Assembly (NCBI RefSeq): GCF_036323735.1
Contig: NC_086034.1
Coordinates: forward strand, 11,461,001-11,525,000
DNA from: Rattus norvegicus
Taxonomy: Eukaryota > Chordata > Mammalia > Rodentia > Muridae
Length of the DNA: 64,000 nt
Direction of reading: 5' to 3'
Shown here: piece after piece, positions 1 to 10,450 of the stretch
How the letters are laid out: the number at the start of each line of letters is the position of its first letter
Numbering within the stretch: position 1 is the first letter of the stretch
The notes under the pieces: model-generated
The model's input: the letters and a program-made list of their open reading frames with translations, nothing else
The model's database searches: none
Told to the model about the DNA's origin: nothing
Position numbers and translations under genes: made by a program

Positions 1-416
1 ACTACAGAACATCTTGTACGCTGTACAAAATATAGGTGAAATGTTTTGCATCAGGGCTGATTTTCTAATCTGTCCGCTGTAAGTCTTTATAGTTACAGAG
101 GACTCAATATCCCAAACTACTAGGAATCTAAGCTGGGGTCACCCTCATAGATCTTATCCCAGAGACTACCCCCCCAATTCTAACTTATTCTCCCAGGACT
201 CTCTTCCATTGTCTTCCCCATCTGATTCCTCCTTTTCCCATCCCCAACCTTCCTTTAGACCACTCCCCTAACTGCACCCTACCCCAATACACCCAATGTG
301 TCTATTCTATTTCCACTTCACAGTGAGAAGCATGTGTCTGCATCTTGGGCACTCCTTGTTACTTAGCTTCTCTGGGTCTGTGGATTGTAACATGGTTATT
401 CTTTTCTTTAAAAGTA
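1..416 (-). mobile_element. old L1 3' region, left part
   Basis: The plus strand reads as the complement of an old rodent L1 3' UTR. The stretch near 345-400 (cactccttgttacttagc, then tggattgtaacatggtta) is typical of these degenerate copies. The continuation expected from the family, acttataagtgagt, is found only at 2903-2916. The 417-2889 segment is therefore an insertion into this L1. No coding capacity remains. The orientation is well supported; the exact subfamily is not known. Confidence 0.6.
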
Positions 417-2217
417 GTTCCCCTCTTTTCTTGGAGTGGTGGTGGCTGTGTAGCAGCACCCTTACTCTGAACTGAGGGCAGAAGAATCAGGGTTAGGACT
501 GGGGACAGACACTTTGATGTGTTCAAATATAAGTCAAGGGTGGAAAATGAATGCAATAAAACCGGTAAGTTGGAGAAGCAGAATTATACTTCAAGGAAGC
601 ACCATCAACATCACCACCACCACCAGAAGCAGCAGGAGCAGCAGCAGCAGCAGCCACCTCCACGAATACCTGCAAATGGACAGCATTCCAGCAGCCAGAA
701 TGAAGGCTTGACTATTGACTTGAAGAATTTTAGGAGTGAGAAGACCTTTACCAATATAGCCATCTCTTTGTGGGCAATCTTCCTCCTGACATTACTGAGG
801 AAGAAATGAGGAAGCTTTTTGAGAAATATGGAAAAGCAGAAGTTTTCACTCATGAGGAAAAAGGCTTTTACTTTATTCTCTTGGAATCAGGAACCCTAAT
901 GGAAATTGCCAAAGTGGAGCTGGACAATACTCCACTCTGTGCAAAGCAACTGCAAGCGCTCTTTCCTTGTCATAGTGCAATCCTTACAGCCCACAGCCTT
1001 CCTCAGATTGTGTCCAGTGAACTGCTGAAAGAACCTTTCTCTGGGTTTGGCCAGGTGGAGAGGGCTGTATTCATTGTAAATGACTGAAGAAGGCCCTGAG
1101 AGAAAGGCATTTTGAGTTCTCATTGAAGCCAGCTACTCAGAAAGCTCTGAGCAGATGCAGTGAAGGCTCATTCTTGCTAACCACATTTCCTCAGCCTGTC
1201 ACTGTAGAGCCTATGGACTGGTTAGATAATGAAGAGAGACTTCCAGAGAAGCTGATTATAAATAAGACGCAATTTCACAAGGAGAGAGAACAGTCACCCA
1301 GATTCGCACAGCCTGGGTCCTGTGAGTATGAGTATGGTGTGCACTGGAAGGCACTCACTGAGATGGAGAAGCAACAGCAGGAGCAAGTGGACCGGAAGAT
1401 CAAGGAGGCTTGTGCGAGGCTGGAGATGGAGATGGAGGCAACACAGCATGGGCACCAGGTTACGCTAATGAGGAAGGAGTTGATGAGACATCAATAAGAG
1501 CTTTGAAAAATGGAGGAGCTGCATAACCAAGAGGTTCAGAAATGAAAGCAGTTAGAACTGAGGCAGGTAGAGGAATGAGATGCAGAAACAGGAAGAAATG
1601 ATGTGACAGGAGCAGGAAGGATACAAGGGAACCTTCCCTGATCAAAGATAACAAGAGATAAGGATGGGCCCAATGGCTATGGGAGGTGCTATGGGTGTAA
1701 ACAAGAGAGGCTCCATGCCCCCTCCTCCTGTGCCACCTGGCGCTCCAGTGCCTCCAGAACGTGCCACTATGATGCCAGAAGGAAGGAACCCTTAGATTGA
1801 CCCCACCAACAATTGAATGATTTGGCCAAGCTGCTAAAATGGAAGGAATTGGAGCAGTTCGTGGAACTCCTGCTACATTCAGCTGTCCAGCTCTACGAGT
1901 TGAATTTGCTCCAAATAAATGCTGCCGATATTAGATAAAGTTGCATGTCTAGTTTCTTGCAGCCCTTAAAAGAGGGGCCCTTTTTTGGACTAGCCAGAAT
2001 TCTACCCTGGAAAAGTGTTAGGGATTCTTCCCAATAGATAGGTCTTCCCTGCTTATATTAGTATGCTTGAAAGGGGCAAGGGAGGGGTGGTATTTAACAA
2101 AATCAAAGTCTGTGGTATAGTTCGTTATCAAGTCTGTGTGGTGTATTCCTGAAGTATATTGACTGTTGAAGGCCTGGAGAACTATTGTATATGGACTCAG
2201 AGCTCCATTAATCTTGA

Positions 2218-2268
<51 letters not shown>

Positions 2269-2310
2269 GTGTGTGTGTCTTTCTCTGTCTCTCTGTCTCT
2301 CTGTCTCTCA

Positions 2311-2343
<33 letters not shown>

Positions 2344-2889
2344 TCACAAACACACACGCACGTTCATTTTTCCTCTTTATTCCCCTCAACCCCAGAGACA
2401 CTGCCTTACCTATCATAAAACCTAAACATCCTCCAATGACCCGATGGCCCAGCCCAATTCCTCCATGCACTCCCAGGGGAAAATTCAGACAAATGTCCAC
2501 AGAGGGTACAGGATACATATGGATCTGTTGTATCTCAATATGACCCCTTCTTGTACTAAGGAAGACATTTTCTCCTGAGAGTTTGAGTTTAGTATATCTT
2601 AAAAAAATTTGTGTTAACTTGCCTTCATCTTCTTGGGTAAGGACTACACTTTTGTGTCTCTGCTGTTGTTGTTCACAGCTTTTCTTGATAGGCCTAGCAA
2701 CCCTGGGACAGAGTTGCTGTGTGTTGAAAGTCCGACAGTAGCTCTTAGTCTGGCCTATATTAGGTACTTACGCTGTGCATTTTTATTGGTGTACAATGGT
2801 TTGTTCCTGATACCTTCAATTTGAATTTTTTTCTGAGAAATGGAGCAGTGATGAAGCATCACCTTATTAAAATACATTTAAATCCTTAA
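417..2889 (+). pseudogene. Nono: processed pseudogene of Nono (p54nrb)
   Basis: This is an intronless, decayed copy of the Nono mRNA. Nono encodes a DBHS-family nuclear RNA/DNA-binding protein of paraspeckles. The coding-like part runs about 547-1934. It has the His/Gln-rich N-terminus (about 570-660), an RRM1 piece (770-900), an RRM2 piece (950-1200), the NOPS/coiled-coil part (1240-1600) and a C-terminus ending in an Arg-Tyr-stop context at 1926-1934. Lesions include a frameshift between the N-terminus and RRM1, TGA at 1085-1087 at an expected Arg, indels near 1100, and TAA at 1495-1497. The match continues into a long 3' UTR that contains a CT/CA microsatellite and ends at ATTAAA (about 2865) plus a short A run. 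The motif aaaagta flanks it (410-416 and 2890-2896), consistent with L1-mediated retroposition. It is not expected to make protein. Confidence 0.9.
2221..2352. repeat. compound (CT)n/(CA)n microsatellite
   Basis: About 22 CT units are followed by mixed CT/GT and then CA units. The tract lies inside the 3' UTR part of the Nono retrocopy. Open frames called across it on both strands are low-complexity artefacts. Confidence 0.95.
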
Positions 2890-2896
2890 AAAAGTA

Positions 2897-3167
2897 ATTT
2901 CTACTTATAAGTGAGTTCATATCCTGTTTGTCTTCTTGTTCCACCATTTGCCTGAATAGAACAAGGCGTTGATTTTAACAGCTGTATAATACTCCACTGT
3001 GCAAATGTAAAACACTTTCTTTATCCTTTCTTCTGTTGAAGGTCATTAGGTTGTTTCCATGACCAGGAAGTTTTGTATGGTTATAGTTTATCAAGTGACC
3101 TTATAACATGTTTGTCCTTATGAGAAACCAACATGTCTCTTTCAAAGTGGCTGTACAAGTTTGCACT
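2897..3167 (-). mobile_element. old L1 ORF2 3' end, middle part
   Basis: Reads as the complement of the L1 ORF2 C-terminal region and adjoining 3' UTR. Landmarks are 'cagctgtataatactccact' near 2980 and 'cttctgttgaagg' near 3030, diverged from the younger L1s in this window. It continues the L1 of 1-416 and resumes after the young L1 at 3694. Confidence 0.7.
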
Positions 3168-3693
3168 TCACCCAATTAGACAAGATGGATGAAGCAAAGA
3201 AGTGCAGACCGACAGGAGCCGGATGTAGATCGCTCCTGAGAGACACAGCCAGAATACAGCAAATACAGAGGCGAATGCCAGCAGCAAACCACTGAACTGA
3301 GAATAGGTCCCCCGTTGAAGGAATCAGAGAAAGAACTGGAAGAGCTTGAAGGGGCTCGAGACCCCATATGTACAACAATGCCAAGCAACCAAAGCTTCCA
3401 GGGACTAAGCCACTACCTAAATACTATATATGGACTGACCCTGGACTCTGACCTCATAGGTAGCAATGAATATCCTAGTAAGAGCACCAGTGGAAGGGGA
3501 AGCCCTGGGTCCTGCTAAGACTGAACCCCCAGTGAACTAGTCTATGGGGGGAGGGCGGCAATGGGGGGAGGGTTGGGAGGGGAACACCCATAAGGAAGGG
3601 GAGGGGGGAGGGGGATGTTTGCCCGGATACCGGGAAAGGGAATAACACTCGAAATGTATATAAGAAATACTCAAGTTAATAAAAAAAAAAAAA
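3168..3693 (+). mobile_element. young L1, 5'-truncated 3' UTR copy
   Basis: Begins at cacccaattagacaagatgg, inside the rat L1 3' UTR, and ends in an A tract at about 3681-3693. It contains the G-rich polypurine stretch (3544-3612) typical of this 3' UTR. It closely matches the corresponding parts of the L1s ending at 20342 and 42943. It is inserted into the old L1 whose sequence resumes at 3694. I see no clear TSD. The 67-residue open frame inside is part of the UTR, not a gene. Confidence 0.92.
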
Positions 3694-3925
3694 GAAATGG
3701 AAACGTGTCCCCTTTTCTGCATCCTTGCTAACATGACATCACTTGTGTTTTCTCCTGTAGCCAATCAGAAAGGAAAGATGGAATCTCAGAGTCATTTTAT
3801 TTGCATTTCCCTGATGAGCTGAGGATGGTGAACATTTCTCTTAGTGCATTTCTTTAAGGGAAACTATTCTGTTGAGAATTCTGTTTAGATATGCATTTTT
3901 GGTCCATGTCCCCCCAGCCTTTGGG
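3694..3925 (-). mobile_element. old L1 ORF2, right part
   Basis: Continues the minus-strand L1 interrupted at 3167. Landmarks are 'tctgcatccttgctaacatg' (3716) and 'tttgcatttccctgatgagc' (3800), which are complements of L1 ORF2 C-terminal sequence. Similarity fades near 3925. Confidence 0.65.
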
Positions 3926-3934
3926 CATGTCCAC

Positions 3935-4680
3935 TGGATGAGGCAAAACATGGAGAGTTGACTGTGCTCATCACAGTAGCTCACACTGAGACAGCGGATG
4001 CTCCAGGAGTGGAAAGTGCAGTCTGAGATGGGAGAAAGCCAAAGGTGAGAGTCCTTGGCTTTCAGGTATTGTCTGCCCTAGAAAGTCGGCATGTTTCCAA
4101 GAAAAACATAAATGCTAACCGTACTACAGAACCTTTGACTTACAACAGTGTCGGGTCTGTGAGATGTGCATGGACTACTGTGACACAAATGCTGTGGGAG
4201 TAACCGACAGATATCTGACTCGATTTAATACTCACTCCCTGAGATGGACCCTATAACTCACACTTCCTTGCTGACCAAGAACCTACAATTAGATAGTTCA
4301 GAGACCTGGGCAAAACCTAAATAGGACTGTTCTACAAATGAGAGAGTTAAAAACGTGACTCCTAATGATCTGTTATACTCATACATGAGTGCCTTCCTCA
4401 ATCATTGTCAGAGAAGCTTCCTCCTGAAGCAGATCACAAGACATCCTGAGACCCATAGCCAGACCTCATGCAGAGGGAGACACCTTGGAACACTCAGTCC
4501 TAAATTGGAGAAGTGGCCTCATGCACCCATCCTTAACCCAGGATTATCTCCACTTGAAAACACCTTGCAATTTGAAGTTTCATTTCTTCTAAGGGAGTCT
4601 CTAAGGAAACAAACTCCTCTTAGGTGCAGTCCTCATGTTCATCAGCTAATGGCCAACAGAAAATGAACCCATTTAAATCT
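3935..4680 (+). repeat. rodent dispersed repeat, family not named
   Basis: The sequence around 4140-4500 (for example 'gacttacaacagtgtc' and 'agagaagcttcctcctg') resembles a repeat common in rodent intergenic DNA. I cannot assign the family with certainty. The 103-residue open frame at 4355-4666 lies entirely within it and has no recognisable domain. Confidence 0.45.
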
Positions 4681-6059
4681 ATGAAGGAGGCTCCTGGTTT
4701 CATAATGTTCTACTAGAAATTTTTGAAAATTACTTTTTATATTTCTTTATTAATTATATATTGATATATTTTGTCATTTACTCTGAATGTGCTTTGTGCA
4801 TATATATATATATATGTATGTATATATAATATGGCTTCTGTGTTATTGGTCGTGAGGGATTTTATGCCTCTTCTTTGCCATGGAGAAGGGGTTTCTGACA
4901 TCCTCGCCCTCCCTGAGTTGCTGATTGCAGTTGCTCTCTTTGGGGGAGGGAGGATGATTTTGGTTTGAGGAAATCACCAGTGTTACACTGAATATATTCA
5001 TGCAATATGGCAGTGACCACATTCCTATTCCTACATGATCCACATTAATTGGATGTAGAGGGTGAATAAAAATTGGAATATTAAATCATCAATTACTATC
5101 ATAAATAAATAAGTAAAAGTTTCTTTAATTAATTAATTTATACCAGAAAGGAGTCTGGTGATAAAGTCATGAGACGAGTAGATGGGAGGTGGTGAGGAGT
5201 ACATACAATCAAAATGTATTGTGCCCTTTTAGAAAATGTTTTCTACATTTGAAGAGCAACTTCCTACTCATTCAAAACGATTTCTCATTCCAAAATATCA
5301 TGGGAAGTCAACTTTCATCTCTCTGATTTCATAGGTCTATTCATTTCCAATATCCTTGCCTAATTCTAGACTTGTCTTTGGCTTCTTGACTTAGCACAGT
5401 AACTTTGAACCTTGCCTATGCTGTAGCAAGGCATACAGTACAATGAATCCCTTCATCTACAGCAGGTCATTAGCCCAATTTGGCTTTCTGATTTTAATTC
5501 TTTGGTGTGTTTATACGTCATGGGAGTAACAAAGTCAATTTGGTTGCGTTTGTAAATTAGAAGACCTGGTAAAGTGTCCTTGAACGTAGTTAAGGCTTTC
5601 TACACGTGTGCTAGGAAGGAGCCATGGTTCTATGATTCCCATTTTCAAGAAACCTTGGAATATCTGGGCATAAAATGTAGTCATTTCAATGTGACGTGAA
5701 TTGTTTCCACTGGAGGAAAGTGGTACCACTCCACAAGTTTACATGAAGTTTACTGAAAGCCAATGTTGAACATTATTACATGTGATTTAGCAGTGATGTG
5801 TATACCTCTTGAGAAAAAGTATATTCCATACATTTACATCTATACTTTAAGCATGTCACTTAATTGTTTTAAACACTTATGTTTTCCTCTTTTAAATTAT
5901 TTTTGTTCCTTAAGCAACTTTGAATGAACTTAAAATAATAGATCAAATAGAATAGTCATAATTGGCAGACATTTTCTCTCATTATTAGATAGCATTTTAG
6001 ACAATGGAAACCAAATACTAACGTTTATTAAAACCGATACTTAAAATAAACACAACATT
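4681..6059. other. no gene recognised; AT-rich intergenic
   Basis: Contains a short TA/TATG microsatellite (about 4799-4830) and AT-rich tracts. The stretch at 5150-5230 may be an old L1 3' end. I see no splice-bounded exon, RNA gene or domain-bearing frame. Confidence 0.5.
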
Positions 6060-6760
6060 GAAATATCAGAGGGAGTAAAAGGGCTCTTTCTCAGGGGAGG
6101 GGAAGGCTGGCTGTGGGGTTGGAACTGCTGCTGGATTGAAATCAGCAGCTGATCATGAGGTGAAGGTGCAGCAGCTCAGCTATAGGAGAGACTCCAATTG
6201 AAGAGCACAGGTGACAGCCATTTTCTAAATAGGTAGACCCACTGTAGCAAGCAGGAGATGACTGAAAGATACATTATTTCTACAGACATACTGAGCACAG
6301 GTTCCACAGCTGCTATCATGTGTGCTGTCTCCCCAGCTGCTGACACATCTGGCTGCAAAGTCTCATGTGTCACAGAAACTTCTAAAGGATGTTCTGCCCT
6401 CCAGCTCTGGTGCACAAGTTGGTTCAGGCTCCAGATTGTCGCTTTTCCCTGTTGGTTTAAACCCATTCAATCTGTGGTTCTGAGGATGTGTGTCTCCCCA
6501 GATCTGAGTCTTCCTCATCTTTGGTCTGGGAATTCTTGGCATGTTCTTCTTCCAACTGTGTCAGCAGCCTCTTGACACAGACACTAAGATCACAGTGGGG
6601 CATGTACATACTCAAGTAGTCCTTCAGGTATTTCAGAGGAAACAGGTCTGATGGGTCACAAAAGTCCTCAGGGTTCTTGTCCATCCATGTTTCCAAGAAG
6701 CTATAGAGGGTGTTCTTTACTTGTTCATCCTCTTTAGAATAAGGGCTGAAGTATGCGTAC
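6060..6760 (-). pseudogene. Ral-GDS-like exon: REM domain C-terminal half plus linker
   Basis: Read on the minus strand from a good splice acceptor (pyrimidine-rich tract, then AG at 6761-6762), the exon encodes the second half of a RasGEF N-terminal (REM) domain. Visible motifs are PYSKEDE, a Trp-Met-Asp segment, EDFCDPSD, an MPHCDL segment and a Leu-rich helix ending near LLTQLEEE. This pattern is that of Ral-GDS, a guanine-nucleotide exchange factor for Ral GTPases. The frame ends at TAA 6457-6459. Further down, Pro/Glu-rich linker-like peptides (about 6420-6380 EPEPTCAPELE, and about 6120-6080) appear in other frames, which suggests indels in the linker. The catalytic CDC25 domain and Ras-association domain are absent. 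Likely a pseudogene or relic of a rodent-expanded Ral-GDS-like family. Family call fairly sure; member not identified. Confidence 0.78.
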
Positions 6761-7933
6761 CTAGAGAACACCAGAGAGGAGGTCACCTCTAAAGTCCCTT
6801 GCCCCTCACCTAATACTTGCAGTTCTGTCTGCTCTCAGATTTAGTACTTCACCTGTACACAATAGTTTCTTTCAATGTATCTGTGCAAAAGTTGAACACA
6901 GGCATCTCTATCAAGACATCTCCTTGGTCACATGGTTTCCTGGATTATCCTTCATGGGCTTCTCTACTTTGTACACATCTCTACTAGGTACTCTAAAATT
7001 TCTAGAACCTCCTTTATATAGGAGAGAATTGTATTCACAAGGACCTTAGAAATATTGGTTGTAAGATAAAATGCTTTTTCAAAGTAGAGGGTTTTGTTAC
7101 ATCCCCTTTAGGTTCCCAGATCTGGACAGCCCAATCAATTGGATCAAGCTTGGGAGAAGGAATTGCTTAATACATGATAATGGGTTCTGAGAATTATGTA
7201 GACAATAAGCAGATAGAGACAGAGACAGAGACAGAGAAACAGAGAGAGAGACATAGATAGAGATATAGATAGAGACAGAGAGACACTGAGGAAAGGAGGG
7301 AAATTCTTAGACCAACAGTTAGCTCTGAGAAGTATCAGCAAGACACAAACACACACAAACATACACACAAAAACATACACACACAAACACAGAGAGAGAG
7401 AGAGACAGAGAGAGAGAGTGAGAGACAGAAAGACAGAAAGACAGAAAGACAGAAAGACAGAGAGACAGAAAGCAAGAGAGGAGAGAAAAAAGCCGCGAGC
7501 GAGAAACAAAAACAGACCGATACAGAGACACAGAAAGATAGTGATAGAGATAGAGATACAGACAGAGACAGAGAAAGAGAGAGACAGAAAGAGACACAGA
7601 GAGACACTGAGGAAGGGAGTGAAATTCATGGACCAACAGGTAGCTCTGAGAAGTATCAGCAAGTTACACACATATACACACACATGCCCACCAACAGAGA
7701 CAGTGAGAGTGAGAGAGAGAGAAAAAAAGTGAGTGAGAGAGAGAAATGAAGGGAGACAGAAACAGAGACAGGGATCAAGACAGACAGAGTGATAATATAA
7801 AGAGAGAGAGGGAGAGAAAGAAAGAGACACACAAAGAGAGAGACACATACATACAGAAAGACTGAGAATGGAGGGAAATTCCTGAAACCAACTGGAAGCT
7901 CTAAGAACTATGGGCTTAGACATGGGCACTCAC
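6761..7933 (-). other. intron between the two Ral-GDS-like exons
   Basis: Bounded by GTGAGT (complement of 7928-7933) and AG (complement of 6761-6762). Splicing would join AG from the upstream exon to G of the downstream exon, giving an Arg codon in the expected place before Tyr. Most of 7190-7870 is purine-rich satellite-like sequence. The long open frames called across it are low-complexity artefacts. Confidence 0.75.
7190..7925. repeat. purine-rich microsatellite in imperfect tandem ~0.3-kb units
   Basis: Runs of GA, ACAG and AGAT alternate with a shared non-simple core resembling 'aaattcttagaccaaca' and then 'agctctgagaagtatcagca'. The core occurs near 7301, 7622 and, more diverged, 7876. 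Core spacing is about 321 and 254 bases. This points to local tandem duplication of a core plus its microsatellite rather than simple slippage. Confidence 0.8.
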
Positions 7934-8130
7934 CTCACAAACAGCAGGTCCAATACCTGAAGGGGTGTTGCAAAGCTTCAGTATGTAGGCAGAAAAGCTA
8001 GGACAATCAAGGGGTCCCCTTCATGCAGAGAAGGTGCCAGCATGTTCATCTGCTCAACCACAGTCTGTGCCCTGATGTAGGACTCAGTCCTGGTCTCCAT
8101 CAGGTCCTTTGGAGCAGAAAGCTTCTCATC
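7934..8130 (-). pseudogene. Ral-GDS-like exon: REM domain N-terminal half, with stop
   Basis: A 197-bp exon on the minus strand, preceded by a clear acceptor (ctctttttcag-type tract; AG is the complement of 8131-8132) and followed by a GTGAGT donor. It encodes DEKLSAPKDLMETRTESY, then a segment ending HEGDPLIVLAFLPTY, an in-frame TGA (7978-7980), then SFATPLQVLDLLFV. In Ral-GDS relatives the residue at the TGA is the Arg of a Thr-Tyr-Arg-x-Phe motif, so CGA to TGA is the simplest explanation. The exon ends in phase 2, matching the next exon. Flanking splice sites are intact, so decay is recent or translation is merely truncated. Confidence 0.8.
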
Positions 8131-8325
8131 CTGAAAAGAGATCAAAGTGGAGGGGTCAAACTGGCACAAAGGTGCAAAATCTGATTGGTTCTCCTCATTT
8201 CAAGTTTCCCTTAGAAACTTCCCTATTTCTATGCCAAACACCAAGAGAAAACAGAGCAGTTACCAGGTCTGTGTGCGTCGTTCCTTGGCTGGCTTTGGTC
8301 AAATTATTTCCCCATTGGAAAAATA
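8131..8325 (-). other. intron-like sequence upstream of the Ral-GDS-like exon
   Basis: No further exon recognised. It ends at the TSD of the L1 inserted at 8339, so that L1 would lie in the next upstream intron of the former gene. Confidence 0.45.
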
Positions 8326-8338
8326 GCCACAGGTTTTT
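8326..8338. repeat. target-site duplication, left copy
   Basis: gccacaggttttt, 13 bp, repeated exactly at 10438-10450. It marks L1 insertion by target-primed reverse transcription. Confidence 0.9.
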
Positions 8339-10437
8339 TTTTATTATTATTATTAACTTGAGTATTTCTTATATACATTTCGAGTGTTATTCCCTTTCCC
8401 AGTTTCCGGGCAAACATCCCCCTCCCCCCTCCCCTTTCTTATCGGTGTTCCCCTCCCCACCCTCCCCCCATTGTCCCCCTCCCCCCAACAGTCTAGTTCA
8501 CTGGGGGTTCAGTCTTAGCAGGACCCAGGGCTTCCCCTTCCACTGGTGCTCTTACTAGGATATTCATTGCTACCTATGAGGTCAGAGTCCAGGGTCAGTC
8601 CATGTACAGTCTCTAGGTAGTGGCTTAGTCCCTGGAAGCTCTGGTTGCTTGGCATTGTTGTACATATGGGGTCTCGAGCCCCTTCAAGCTCTTCCAGTTC
8701 TTCCTCTGATTCCTTCAACGGGGGTCCTATCCTCAGTTCAGTGGTTTGCTGCTGGTATTCGCCTCTGTATTTGCTGTATTCTGGCTGTGTCTCTCAGGAG
8801 CGATCTACATCCGGCTCCTGTCGGTCTGCACTTCTTTGCTTCATCCATCTTGTCTAATTGGATGGCTGTATATGCATGGGCCACATGTGGGGCAGACTCT
8901 GAATGGGTGTTCCTTCAGTCTCTGTTTTAATCTTTGCCTCTCTCTTCCCTGCCAAGGGTATTCTTGTTCCCCTTTTAAAGAAGGAGTGAACCATTCACAT
9001 TTTGATCATCTGTCTTGAGTTTCATTTGTTCTAGGCATTTAGGGTAATTCAAGCATTTGGGCTAATAGCCACTTATCAGTGAGTGCATACCATGTATGTC
9101 TTTCTGTGTTTGGGTTAGCTCACTCAGGATGATATTTTCCAGTTCCAGCCATTTGCCTACGAATTTCATAAAGTCGTTGTTTTTGATAGCTGAGTAATAT
9201 TCCATTGTGTAGATGTACCACATTTTCTGTATCCATTCCTCTGTTGAAGGGCATCAGGGTTCTTTCCAGCTTCTAGCTATTATAAATAAGGCTGCAATGA
9301 ACATAGTGGAGCACGTGTCTTTTTTATATGTTGGGGCATCTTTTGGGTATATGCCCAAGAGAGGTATAGCTGGATCCTCAGGCAGTTCAATGTCCAATTT
9401 TCTGAGGATCCTCCAGACTGATTTCCAGAATGGTTGTACCAGTTTGCAATCCCACCAACAATGGAGGAGTGTTCCTCTTTCTCCACATCCTCGCCAGCAT
9501 CTGTTGTCCCCTGAGTTTTTGATCTTAGCCATTCTCACTGGTGTGAGGTGAAATCTCAGGGTTGTTTTGATTTGCATTTCCCTTATGACTAAATATGTTG
9601 AACATTTCTTTAGGTGTTTCTCCGCCATTCGGCATTCCTCAGCTGTGAATTCTTTGTTTAGCTCTGAGCCCCATTTTTTAATAGGGTTATTTGTTTCCCT
9701 GTGGTCTAACTTCTTGAGTTCTTTGTATATTTTGGATATAAGGCCTCTATCTGTTGTAGGATTGGTAAAGATCTTTTCCCAATCTGTTGGTTGCCCTTTT
9801 GTCCTAACCACAGTGTCCTTTGCCTTACAGAAGCTTTGCAGTTTTATGAGATCCCATTTGTTGATTCTTGATCTTAGAGCGTAAGCCATTGGTGTTTTGT
9901 TCAGGAAATTTTTTCCAGTGCCCATGTGTTCCAGATGCTTCCCTAGTTTTTCTTCTATTAGTTTGAGTGTGTCTGCTTTGATGTGGAGGTCCTTGATCCA
10001 CTTGGACTTAAGCTTTGTACAGGGTGATAAGCATGGATCGATCTGCATTCTTCTACATGTTGACCTCCAGTTGAACCAGCACCATTTGCTGAAAATGCTA
10101 TCTTTTTTCCATTGGATGGTTTTGGCTCCTTTGTCAAAAATCAAGTGACCATATGTGTGTGGGTTCATTTCTGGGTCTTCAATTCTATTCCATTGGTCTA
10201 TCTGTCTGTCTCTGTACCAATACCATGCAGTTTTTATCACTATTGCTCTGTAATACTGCTTGAGTTCAGGGATAGTGATTCCCCCTGAAGTCCTTTCATT
10301 GTTGAGGATAGCTTTAGCTATCCTGGGTTTTTGGTATTCCAGATGAATTTGCAAATTGTTCTGTCTAACTCTTTGAAGAATTGGATTGGTATTTTGATGG
10401 GGATTGCATTGAATCTGTAGATTGCTTTTGGTAAAAG
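8339..10437 (-). mobile_element. young L1, 5'-truncated (~2.1 kb), minus strand
   Basis: The 3' end is at the left, with a T-rich tail at 8339-8355. The complement of the G-rich 3' UTR tract is at about 8400-8490, and ORF2 C-terminal sequence runs from 9062 up to the truncation at 10437. The element is bounded by an exact 13-bp TSD. Its sequence is close to the plus-strand L1s at 16612 and 36105, so it belongs to a recent rat L1 lineage. It sits just upstream of the Ral-GDS-like exons in the same orientation as them. Confidence 0.95.
9062..10437 (-). pseudogene. L1 ORF2 C-terminal fragment
   Basis: Encodes the region after the reverse transcriptase through the C-terminal zinc-knuckle-like segment (CWRGC ... 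HCWWDC pattern, near 9490-9430) to the LISGY-stop end at 9062-9064. A one-base loss near 10333 shifts the frame relative to the sister copies. TGA at 9254-9256 replaces an Arg codon in the KEPRCPST context. The rest is open. No endonuclease or reverse transcriptase catalytic part is present. Confidence 0.9.
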
Positions 10438-10450
10438 GCCACAGGTTTTT
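10438..10450. repeat. target-site duplication, right copy
   Basis: gccacaggttttt, identical to 8326-8338. Confidence 0.9.

Noticed and set aside
2018..2543. Open frames of 88-166 residues on both strands
   Set aside because: They cross a CT/CA microsatellite within the Nono retrocopy 3' UTR.
3315..3518. Conserved 67-residue frame, also at 8515-8718 and 42554-42757
   Set aside because: It recurs because the L1 3' UTR is repeated; position after the ORF2 stop and loss in other copies argue against a protein.
7144..7929. 261-residue and overlapping minus-strand open frames (Leu/Ser/Cys-rich)
   Set aside because: They arise from purine microsatellite read on the complementary strand; composition is purely low complexity and they lie in an intron.
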